Positions 1 through 6,525 of a stretch of 8,777 nt of DNA are shown one piece after another (position 1 is the stretch's first letter; each line of letters begins with the position of its first letter). The position numbers and the translations under genes are program-made. The stretch lies in NCBI GenBank assembly GCA_948517135.1, contig CAORJJ010000079.1:234-9010 (forward strand), in the 5' to 3' direction. A model generated the notes under the pieces. The model was given only the letters and a program-made list of their open reading frames with translations. It was not told the DNA's origin and ran no database searches. The stretch is from an uncultured Clostridia bacterium. GTDB lineage: Bacteria; Bacillota; Clostridia; TANB77; CAG-508.

Positions 1-2
1 TA

Positions 3-257
3 AAAACAAAAAATGAAGAAAATAAATCATCTTCCAAAAACTTTTATATAATAGTAAAATTCGAACCAGAAAATCAAAATAAAGAATATGAAGAAATTAA
101 TTTTATGAAAACAATGGCAAATAATTATTTAAGTGAAAGCTATTTTAAAATAAAAGATTCTTTGTCAAGATGTGGTAATTTAGTCTATGATTTAAACACT
201 AAAAAAGAAATAGAAAAAGTTTTAATATCTTTTTTTGAAAATCAAATAATGGAATAA
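3..257 (+). CDS. C-terminal end of a TraC-like type IV secretion accessory protein (partial, 5' end outside window)
   Basis: An open frame enters from the left edge and ends at TAA 255-257, giving 84 visible residues. The visible part has a short polar stretch rich in Lys, Asn and Ser, then a beta-strand-like FYIIVKFEPE. Next comes a helical segment, then SLSRCGNLVYDLN and a final helix ending in VLISFFENQIME. I recall this pattern (a strand 'FY(I/V)(I/V)V', then a 'GN.V..L' motif, then a short helix with an aromatic end) from small TraC-like proteins encoded just before VirB4 in Gram-positive conjugation clusters. That match is from memory and could not be searched. The gene directly precedes a VirB4 gene here, which supports the call. 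Its stop codon lies next to the AGGAGG of the following gene, so the two are almost certainly in one operon. Function beyond association with the secretion ATPase is unknown. The reading frame is sure; the family is moderately sure. Confidence 0.55.
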   Translation, partial: KTKNEENKSSSKNFYIIVKFEPENQNKEYEEINFMKTMANNYLSESYFKIKDSLSRCGNLVYDLNTKKEIEKVLISFFENQIME

Positions 258-263
258 AGGAGG
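256..263 (+). promoter_or_regulatory. Strong ribosome binding site for the VirB4 gene, pointing to a non-ATG start at 271
   Basis: AAAGGAGG is a near-perfect anti-16S match. Seven bases after it comes ATA at 271-273, in frame with the VirB4 gene. The first ordinary start codon in that frame is ATG 313, which lies 49 bases past the AGGAGG and has no ribosome binding site of its own. No ATG, GTG or TTG occurs in this frame between the upstream stop (TAA 247-249) and 313. The site therefore argues for initiation at ATA 271, or for a recent ATG-to-ATA change or sequence error. Confidence 0.75.
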
Positions 264-312
264 AATATTTATAAAAAATTTTTATGAAGGTATTTTAAGT
301 ATAAAAGACAAA

Positions 313-2031
313 ATGGCACCAAGTTACATAAATAACAAAAATCCAAAGTACTTAGAAATAGATGGAAAATTTTATAGTGGCATACTAATAATTGATTATT
401 ATAGAGAATATAGTGAAATAATTTTCAAAAATATTATAAATACAAATGTAAATATGAATATATCAATATTTTATGAAAAACAAGACACTTATAAAACAAT
501 AAAGGAATTAACTTATTTTATTGGTAATGTTGGTGTTGATTTAAAGTCAGGTAATACTAATAGAGAAGACATTGATATTGCTGCATATACTTACAATGAT
601 GCGAAATATATTAGAAAAGAAATGCAAGTAAACAATGAAGAAATGTATTTTCTTTATACATATATAGAGATTATAGGTGAAAGTGAAAAGGAAGTAGAAA
701 GAAATATAAACAAGATTGAAGGAATATTACAGGCTTCGGGAATGATGACAAGAAAAGCTAATTTTAGAGAAGAACAAATTTATTTTTCTTGTTTACCACT
801 AATGATAAATAACAAAGATATAAAAGAAATTTCAAGAAGAAATATTTTGGGAAGTGGTTTAATTTCAACATATCCATTTATATCTTCAAATATTTGTGAT
901 GAGAACGGAATCTTTATAGGAACTAATATTTATAATAATTCTATGATTTTAATTGATAGATTTAATAAAGAAAAATACAAGAATGCAAATATGTGTATAT
1001 TTGGTACAAGTGGTGCAGGAAAATCATTTTATACAAAATTATTAATTTTAAGATATAGAATTTATGGTTTGGAACAATACATTATTGACCCAGAAAGAGA
1101 ATATAATAATATTTGCAAAAATTTAGATGGAATATGTATTAAATTTGGGCCTAGTTCTGAATCTTATATAAATATTTTAGATATAAGAGAAGATTGTATT
1201 GAAGAAGAAAAAGGTTTTTTAACTACAAAAATAGGAAAATTAAGAGGATTTTTTAGTCTAGTTTTTGGTGAATTAGATGAAGAAAATGTTGCTATCTTAG
1301 AAGAAAAATTAATAGAAACGTATAAAGAAAAGTCTATTACTTTTGATGATGAATCTTTGTATAAAATAAAAGAAAATACAAAAGTATTTAAAGAAAGTAA
1401 AGATATGCCTATTTTAGAAGATTTATATAAAGTCTTTGAAAAAGACAAAAACACAGAATTTTTTAAAAGAAAATTATATCCATTTATATTTGGTTCTTTA
1501 AAATTTTTGAATAATTATACAAATATAGAATTAAAAAATAAATTAATAGTTGGAGATATATATGAACTCGGAGAAGAAAACTTGAAATATGGAATGTATA
1601 TTTTTACAGATTTATTTTGGGATAAGATAAAGAAAGATAGAAATCAAAATAAAGCAATATATATGGATGAAATTTGGAGACTAATTGGTGTTACATCAAA
1701 TAAATTTGTAGCAAGCTTTATATATAAAATATTTAAAACAATAAGAAAATATGGTGGAAGTGCTGTTGCAATAACACAAGATGTTTCTGATTTATTTAGT
1801 TTAGATAATGGTGCTTATGGTAAAAGTATTTTGAATAATTCAAGTATAAAATCATTTTTTTCTTTAGAGGAGGAAAATATATTAGTTTTAGAAAAGTATG
1901 CAAATATTTCTGAAAAAGAAAAAATAGAAATTAAATCTTTAAAAAGAGGAGAAAGTTTAATGTTTATAGGAGATAATCATATATTAGCAAGAATAGATAG
2001 TTCAGAAGATGAAAAAGAGGTGATAAAGTAA
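313..2031 (+). CDS. virB4: VirB4/TrsE/ConE-family type IV secretion ATPase
   Basis: This is the energising ATPase of a type IV secretion or conjugation channel, expected on the inner face of the membrane. Residues 1-220 are the VirB4 N-terminal domain, with the typical opening (APSYI, then LEIDGKFYSGILII). The ATPase domain follows: Walker A GTSGAGKS at 231-238, the family signature IDPEREY soon after, Walker B AIYMDE at 448-453, and the GGSAVAITQD motif with ITQD at 487-490. The length of 572 residues is normal for the compact Gram-positive type. There is no signal peptide. The codons for FYEGILSIKDK just upstream of ATG 313 also resemble the conserved N-terminus ('...SI.D..APS'), so the true start is probably ATA 271, adding 14 residues. 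The gene follows the TraC-like gene and ends one base before the next start. All ATPase motifs are intact, so the protein looks functional. The family call is secure; the start is not. Confidence 0.93.
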   Translation: MAPSYINNKNPKYLEIDGKFYSGILIIDYYREYSEIIFKNIINTNVNMNISIFYEKQDTYKTIKELTYFIGNVGVDLKSGNTNREDIDIAAYTYNDAKYIRKEMQVNNEEMYFLYTYIEIIGESEKEVERNINKIEGILQASGMMTRKANFREEQIYFSCLPLMINNKDIKEISRRNILGSGLISTYPFISSNICDENGIFIGTNIYNNSMILIDRFNKEKYKNANMCIFGTSGAGKSFYTKLLILRYRIYGLEQYIIDPEREYNNICKNLDGICIKFGPSSESYINILDIREDCIEEEKGFLTTKIGKLRGFFSLVFGELDEENVAILEEKLIETYKEKSITFDDESLYKIKENTKVFKESKDMPILEDLYKVFEKDKNTEFFKRKLYPFIFGSLKFLNNYTNIELKNKLIVGDIYELGEENLKYGMYIFTDLFWDKIKKDRNQNKAIYMDEIWRLIGVTSNKFVASFIYKIFKTIRKYGGSAVAITQDVSDLFSLDNGAYGKSILNNSSIKSFFSLEEENILVLEKYANISEKEKIEIKSLKRGESLMFIGDNHILARIDSSEDEKEVIK

Positions 2032-2032
2032 T

Positions 2033-3124
2033 ATGAAAGTAATTACAGCAATAGGAATACCAGAGATTAATAAAAGATTAAAAAATGAAAATATATATGA
2101 TGTTATAGGAAGAGATATTCAATATCAAGAAGGAATTATTGAAGTATTAGAAGATAGACAAGATATTGATGGGATAATTATAAGCAATATTTTACCAGAA
2201 GAAGTAGAATTTAAAGAATTAATTTGTCAAGTATTAGAGATAGCCTCTAATATAGAAATAATAGTTTTTTTGAAAGAAAAAGATGAAGAAATAGAAATGT
2301 TTTTAAATAGTAAAAAAATATATAAAATATATTACTTAAATGATTATGAACAGTTCTTTAGGAGTTTTAAGAAATCTAATATATCTAAAGAAGATATCTC
2401 TAAAAGTATAGAAGAATTTAAAAAAATAATATTAAAAAAACCATTAAAAGAAATTAATAAAGAAGAAAATATAATAAAAAAAGGTACTTTGTCAAGAGGA
2501 AAAATAATATCAATTACAGGTGTTTTTGGAGCTGGAAAGAGCATAATATCAATAATTATATCAAAATACTTAAGTAAAAATAAAAAAGTGCTTTTGATAG
2601 ATTCAGATTATTTTAATAGTAGTATAAATACTATATTAGGAACCAGTAATGATAAAAACAATATTGTTAAATATAATGAAAATTTATCAGTACTATATTT
2701 AGAAGAAAATTATTTTAATAGTTATGAAAATTTTAATCAATTATTTCTGAAGATAAAAGAAAATTTTGATTTCATAATAATTGATACATCATCAAATTTA
2801 GAAAATGATAAAAATAGATTCATATTAAGTAATTCTTCTAAAATAGTAACTTTAATAGAACCTAATTTATCAGAAGTAAAAAAATCAAATATATTTTTAG
2901 AAAAAATTATAAGAGATTTTGAAGTAGATATTTCTAAGTTAAATATAATTTTTAATAAAATAAATAAATATAAAATAGCTACAAGAATATTAAGAGAAAT
3001 ATATTCAGAAATTAATATACTTGGAGAAATTGAATATAACGAAAAATATAATTTAATAATAAATAAAAATATTTTTAAGGAACAAAACATATATGAAGAT
3101 ATTTTTCAGAAATTGTTAGAATAG
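2033..3124 (+). CDS. MinD/CpaE-like P-loop ATPase with receiver-like N-terminal domain
   Basis: The 363-residue protein has two parts. Residues 1-115 alternate short beta strands (KVITAIG, DGIIISNIL, IEIIVFL, IYKIYYL) with helices, like the degenerate receiver domain of CpaE/TadZ proteins; this is a fold guess. From about 155 onward it is a SIMIBI-class (MinD/ParA-type) ATPase. It has a P loop GVFGAGKS at 163-170, the A' motif VLLIDSD at 186-192 with Asp190 and Asp192, and Walker B FIIIDTSS at 247-254 with Asp251. The usual deviant Walker A is KGGxGK(T/S); here the signature lysine is replaced by Val164 and the next Gly by Phe165, while the catalytic Lys169 and Ser170 remain. ATG 2033 follows the VirB4 stop by one base, with GAGGTGAT at 2017-2024 inside the end of VirB4, which implies translational coupling. 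A role in localising or organising the secretion complex is inferred from CpaE/TadZ and MinD relatives only. Confidence 0.8.
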   Translation: MKVITAIGIPEINKRLKNENIYDVIGRDIQYQEGIIEVLEDRQDIDGIIISNILPEEVEFKELICQVLEIASNIEIIVFLKEKDEEIEMFLNSKKIYKIYYLNDYEQFFRSFKKSNISKEDISKSIEEFKKIILKKPLKEINKEENIIKKGTLSRGKIISITGVFGAGKSIISIIISKYLSKNKKVLLIDSDYFNSSINTILGTSNDKNNIVKYNENLSVLYLEENYFNSYENFNQLFLKIKENFDFIIIDTSSNLENDKNRFILSNSSKIVTLIEPNLSEVKKSNIFLEKIIRDFEVDISKLNIIFNKINKYKIATRILREIYSEINILGEIEYNEKYNLIINKNIFKEQNIYEDIFQKLLE

Positions 3125-3131
3125 GAGGAAT

Positions 3132-3848
3132 ATGAATAATTTAGAATTAGAAAATGAAGTGAATAAATATGAAATAAGTTTATATGATAAACAAAAGAAG
3201 TTTATAGAAACAGATTTAGGAAAAACAATAAATGCAGGATTAGATATTGGAATAAAAGCTTTATTGCCAAATTTAATAGAAAATCAAGTAATTTCTATTA
3301 AAAATGCAATTATAGAACAAGGATTTAAAAATGGAGTAAAGGAAACTGTAAATTCATGTTTAGATGTTGGAAAAAGCGTTTCTGGAGTTGTAACTGGAAA
3401 TTTTGAAAATATTTCACAAGTGCAATTAGCAGTAAAAAACGGAGGAGTTTTAGATACTATATCTAAAATATTAGATATAGCTATAAATTTAGCTAACAGC
3501 AAAAATTTAATAAGTAATAATATCTCCAAAATTTTAAAACAGGGAAAAAATACAATTATAAGTTCCATAAGTGACAAAATAGAAGAAACGCTTTCAGAAC
3601 AATTAAAAGCGGTCGAAAAGCTGGAAAAATATTGTGAAAATTGGACTAAAGCTTACGGAAATCAAGATTTTTCAAATATGGAAAAAGCGTATAAAAATAT
3701 AGAAAATTACTTAAATAAAACAATACCATTAGAAAATACAATAAAAGAGGCAAGAAAGATTGAAAATATGCATAATCTTATAAAGAATAATGGTAAAAAC
3801 TTTGATATTTCGCCAGAAGAAAAGATTTTAGCAGAAAAATTAGTATAG
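3132..3848 (+). CDS. Unrecognised helical protein with a threefold internal motif, last gene of the secretion-like operon
   Basis: I do not recognise this 238-residue family. It looks wholly alpha-helical, with no signal peptide and no clear membrane span. The N-terminal half is rich in small residues and carries a motif of the form T-(I/V)-(N/S)-x-x-L-D-(I/V)-(G/A) three times, at residues 32-40, 72-80 and 109-117, about 40 residues apart. Residues 150-215 are charged and likely a helical bundle or coiled coil (EQLKAVEKLEKY, then PLENTIKEARKIENMHNLIK). The end, NNGKNFDISPEEKILAEKL, has the look of a conserved tail. AGGAGG at 3123-3128 overlaps the preceding stop codon, but only three bases separate it from ATG 3132, a short spacing that could weaken initiation. 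Position after VirB4 and the MinD-like gene suggests a part or cargo of the same machine. The coding call is firm; the function is unknown. Confidence 0.8.
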   Translation: MNNLELENEVNKYEISLYDKQKKFIETDLGKTINAGLDIGIKALLPNLIENQVISIKNAIIEQGFKNGVKETVNSCLDVGKSVSGVVTGNFENISQVQLAVKNGGVLDTISKILDIAINLANSKNLISNNISKILKQGKNTIISSISDKIEETLSEQLKAVEKLEKYCENWTKAYGNQDFSNMEKAYKNIENYLNKTIPLENTIKEARKIENMHNLIKNNGKNFDISPEEKILAEKLV

Positions 3849-3862
3849 ATTTAACAGTCATA

Positions 3863-3892
3863 TTGTTTATATTTATAATTATTTTGTAAAAT
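3863..3892 (+). promoter_or_regulatory. Weak candidate promoter in the gap before the terminator
   Basis: TTGTTT at 3863-3868 and TAAAAT at 3887-3892 are 18 bases apart. A transcript from here would run only about 80 bases before the terminator at 3936-3977 and would contain an AAGGAG site (3908-3913). Such matches are common in sequence this AT-rich, so this may be chance. Confidence 0.2.
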
Positions 3893-3935
3893 AAAAAAGA
3901 GAGCCTGAAGGAGAATCAAAATAAGAAAAATTAAT

Positions 3936-3977
3936 AAAAAAAGGGGGAATATTTTTTTATAAAAAACCCCCTTTTTT
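3936..3977 (+). terminator. Rho-independent terminator of the secretion-like operon
   Basis: GGGGG at 3943-3947 pairs with CCCCC at 3967-3971. Outside this, A residues (3936-3942) pair with the T run at 3972-3977. Inside it, T residues (3952-3958) can pair with A residues (3961-3966). The T run gives the U tail for the + strand, and the flanking A run gives a possible tail for the - strand. The hairpin lies 87 bases after the last gene of the operon and just before the gyrA promoter, so it insulates gyrA from upstream transcription. Confidence 0.88.
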
Positions 3978-3978
3978 C

Positions 3979-4008
3979 TTGCTTTTTTGGTTGTATTTAT
4001 TATATAAT
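3979..4008 (+). promoter_or_regulatory. Housekeeping-type promoter of gyrA
   Basis: A -35 box TTGCTT (3979-3984) and a consensus -10 box TATAAT (4003-4008) are separated by 18 bases. Transcription would begin near 4015, leaving a leader of about 30 bases. A ribosome binding site AGAGG (4033-4037) follows, seven bases before ATG 4045. The -35 box starts right after the terminator's T run, so gyrA is transcribed independently of the upstream operon. Confidence 0.75.
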
Positions 4009-4044
4009 GCAAGTGTATAAAAATGGAAGAAAAGAGGTTAATTA

Positions 4045-6486
4045 ATGGAAAGGCAAGATGAAAGAATAATCGAAAGAAATATTGAAGCAGAAATGAAAAC
4101 AGCATATATAGATTATGCAATGAGTGTTATAGTTTCACGTGCTTTACCAGATGTTAGAGACGGTTTAAAACCTGTTCATAGAAGAATTCTTTATTCTATG
4201 CATGAAGATGGAATAACATCAGATAAGCCATATAGAAAATGTGCTAACACAGTTGGATCTGTTTTAGGAAGATATCATCCACACGGAGATTCTTCAGTAT
4301 ATGATGCAATGGTTAGACTTGCTCAAGATTTTTCAATGAGATATATGTTAATAGATGGACATGGAAACTTTGGTTCAATAGATGGCGATGGTGCAGCTGC
4401 AATGAGGTACACAGAATCTAGAATGTCAAAAATTGCAGAGCAAATGTTAGTTGATATTGAGAAAAATACTGTTGATTTCATGCCAAACTATGATGATAGA
4501 TTACAAGAACCAACAGTTCTACCTTCAAAAATACCAGCATTATTAGTAAATGGTTCATCAGGAATTGCAGTAGGTATGGCAACAAATATACCACCACATA
4601 ATTTAAGGGAAATTATTGATGGAACAATAAAAATTATAGATAATCCTGATACTACAAATGAAGAATTAATGGAGGTTGTAAAAGGACCAGATTTCCCAAC
4701 AGGAGCAATGATTCTTGGAAAAGAAGGTATAAGAGATGCTTATACAACAGGTAGAGGAAAAATTATTGTAAGAGCAGAAACAGAAATTGAAGAAATGTCT
4801 GGAAATAAACAAAGAATAATAGTTACATCTCTTCCATATCAAGTAAACAAAGCAAATTTAATTATAAAAATAGATCAATTAGTTAAAGATAGAAAAATTG
4901 AAGGAATTTCAGAAGTTAGAGACGAATCTGATAGAAAAGAAAGAGTTAGAATCGTTATAGAATTAAAAAGAGATGCAAGACCACAAGTTATATTAAACCA
5001 ATTATTCAAACACACACAAATGCAAGATACTTTTGGAGTTATAATGCTTGCTTTAGTTGATGGTCAACCGGTTGAATTAACATTAAAACAATGTTTAGTA
5101 GAGTATATCAAACATAGAAAAGAAGTAGTTTTAAGAAGAACAAAATTTGAGTTAGACAAAGCAGAAGCAAGAGCTCATATATTAGAAGGTTTAATTATAG
5201 CTATTGATAATATTGATGAAGTTATTAGAATAATTCGTGAGTCTTATGATGATGCAAAAGAAAGATTAATGGAAAGATTTAACCTTTCTGAAATTCAGTC
5301 ACAAGCTATCTTAGACATGCAATTAAAGAGATTACAAGGATTACAAAGAGAAAAACTAGAAGAAGAATATCAAGAATTAATGAGATTAATTGCGTACTAT
5401 AAGGAAATATTAGCTAGTGAAACATTAGTATATGATATTATTAAAACAGAACTTATAGAAATAAAAGATAAATTTGGAGATGAAAGACTAACAAAAATTG
5501 CTCCAGCAGAAGGTGAATTTGAAGAAGAAGACTTAATTAAAGAAGAGCAAGTTGTTATTACATTAACAAGATTCGGATATATTAAAAGATTACCAGTTGA
5601 TACATATAAGAGCCAAAGAAGAGGTGGAAAAGGTATTACTGGAATGACAACAAAAGAAGGAGATTTTGTAAAAACAATATTTTCATCTTCTTCACATGAT
5701 ACATTATTATTCTTTAGTAATAAAGGAAAAATGTATAGACTACGTGGATTTGAGATACCAGAAGCAGGAAGAACTGCAAAAGGAACTGCTATTGTTAATT
5801 TATTAAATCTTGAATCTGGAGAAAAAATATCAGCAGTTATACCAATCCAAAATTTTGCTGATGGCAAATATTTATTAATGGGAACAAAAAATGGTTTAAT
5901 CAAGAAAACACCATTAAAAGAATATGACTCTAATAGAAAAAATGGTTTAATGGGAATTACATTAAAAGATGATGATGAATTAATAGATGTTAGATTAACA
6001 GATGGTGAAGATAATGTTGTTTTAGTAACTAAAAAAGGTTTAAGTATAACATTTGATGAAAAAGATGTTAGACCAGTAGGTAGAACAGCACAAGGTGTTA
6101 TAGGAATGAGAATAGATGATAATGATAGTGTTATAGGTATGGAACCAATTGTTAGTGGAAGCAATGCAACATTACTTGCTATTACAGAAAATGGATTCGG
6201 AAAGAGAACAGAGCTTGATGAATACAGAGTTCAAAATAGAGGTGGAAGAGGAGTTATAACATATAAAGTTACTCCAAAAACAGGTGAGATTGTAGGAATC
6301 AAAATTGTATCAGGAGTAGAAGATATCATGCTTTCAACAGATACAGGAACTCTAATAAGATTAAATACAGGAGAAATAAGTGTTTTAGGAAGAGCAACAC
6401 AAGGTGTTACTTTGATGAGAACAAATGAAGGTAAAGTTGTTAGTATTGAAAAAATTGTAGAAGAAGATGATGATTCTATAATATAA
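4045..6486 (+). CDS. gyrA: DNA gyrase subunit A
   Basis: GyrA cuts and rejoins DNA in the A2B2 gyrase, which introduces negative supercoils using ATP hydrolysed by GyrB. The protein is 813 residues, the usual length. The N-terminal breakage-reunion domain is highly conserved: AYIDYAMSVIV near residue 20, YHPHGDSSVYD at 77-87, and the catalytic Arg121-Tyr122 in AAMRYTE. Numbering in this stretch coincides with E. coli GyrA. The C-terminal domain is a set of repeated beta-blades, with the GyrA box QRRGGKG at 524-530. This box separates GyrA from the ParC subunit of topoisomerase IV. The tail is short and acidic (EEDDDS). The quinolone-contact positions carry Ser83 and Asp87, the residues normally found in susceptible strains; position 84 is Ser where E. 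coli has Ala. The gene has its own promoter and terminator. gyrB is not in the window. Codon use is less AT-extreme than in the upstream operon. Confidence 0.98.
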   Translation: MERQDERIIERNIEAEMKTAYIDYAMSVIVSRALPDVRDGLKPVHRRILYSMHEDGITSDKPYRKCANTVGSVLGRYHPHGDSSVYDAMVRLAQDFSMRYMLIDGHGNFGSIDGDGAAAMRYTESRMSKIAEQMLVDIEKNTVDFMPNYDDRLQEPTVLPSKIPALLVNGSSGIAVGMATNIPPHNLREIIDGTIKIIDNPDTTNEELMEVVKGPDFPTGAMILGKEGIRDAYTTGRGKIIVRAETEIEEMSGNKQRIIVTSLPYQVNKANLIIKIDQLVKDRKIEGISEVRDESDRKERVRIVIELKRDARPQVILNQLFKHTQMQDTFGVIMLALVDGQPVELTLKQCLVEYIKHRKEVVLRRTKFELDKAEARAHILEGLIIAIDNIDEVIRIIRESYDDAKERLMERFNLSEIQSQAILDMQLKRLQGLQREKLEEEYQELMRLIAYYKEILASETLVYDIIKTELIEIKDKFGDERLTKIAPAEGEFEEEDLIKEEQVVITLTRFGYIKRLPVDTYKSQRRGGKGITGMTTKEGDFVKTIFSSSSHDTLLFFSNKGKMYRLRGFEIPEAGRTAKGTAIVNLLNLESGEKISAVIPIQNFADGKYLLMGTKNGLIKKTPLKEYDSNRKNGLMGITLKDDDELIDVRLTDGEDNVVLVTKKGLSITFDEKDVRPVGRTAQGVIGMRIDDNDSVIGMEPIVSGSNATLLAITENGFGKRTELDEYRVQNRGGRGVITYKVTPKTGEIVGIKIVSGVEDIMLSTDTGTLIRLNTGEISVLGRATQGVTLMRTNEGKVVSIEKIVEEDDDSII

Positions 6487-6491
6487 ATATA

Positions 6492-6525
6492 AAAAAAGAA
6501 ATCTGATTTCTCAGATTTCTTTTTT
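6492..6525. terminator. Bidirectional terminator shared by gyrA and the convergent helicase-loader gene
   Basis: A perfect 15-bp inverted repeat (arms 6492-6506 and 6511-6525, loop TTTC at 6507-6510) has a core GAAATCTGA/TCAGATTTC flanked by A and T runs, so either strand makes a hairpin followed by U residues. It starts five bases after the gyrA stop. On the - strand the right arm is exactly the last five codons of the loader gene, including its TGA stop at 6513-6511. Confidence 0.9.

Noticed and set aside
3849..4044. Riboswitch or T-box in the gap before gyrA
   Set aside because: Apart from the terminator, promoter and weak signals already listed, no conserved riboswitch core or T-box sequence was found.
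3851..4120. Hydrophobic 89-codon open frame on the - strand spanning the gap before gyrA
   Set aside because: It starts inside gyrA, crosses the gyrA promoter and the terminator hairpin, has no ribosome binding site, and its hydrophobic look comes from A-rich DNA read backwards as Phe, Leu and Ile codons.
5397..6164. Long open frame on the - strand opposite gyrA
   Set aside because: It is antisense to the highly conserved gyrA C-terminal domain and has no protein family features; it reflects gyrA codon bias.
4045..6486. ParC (topoisomerase IV subunit A) as an alternative for the gyrase gene
   Set aside because: The GyrA box QRRGGKG is intact, the length and C-terminal blades match GyrA, and no parE lies beside it.
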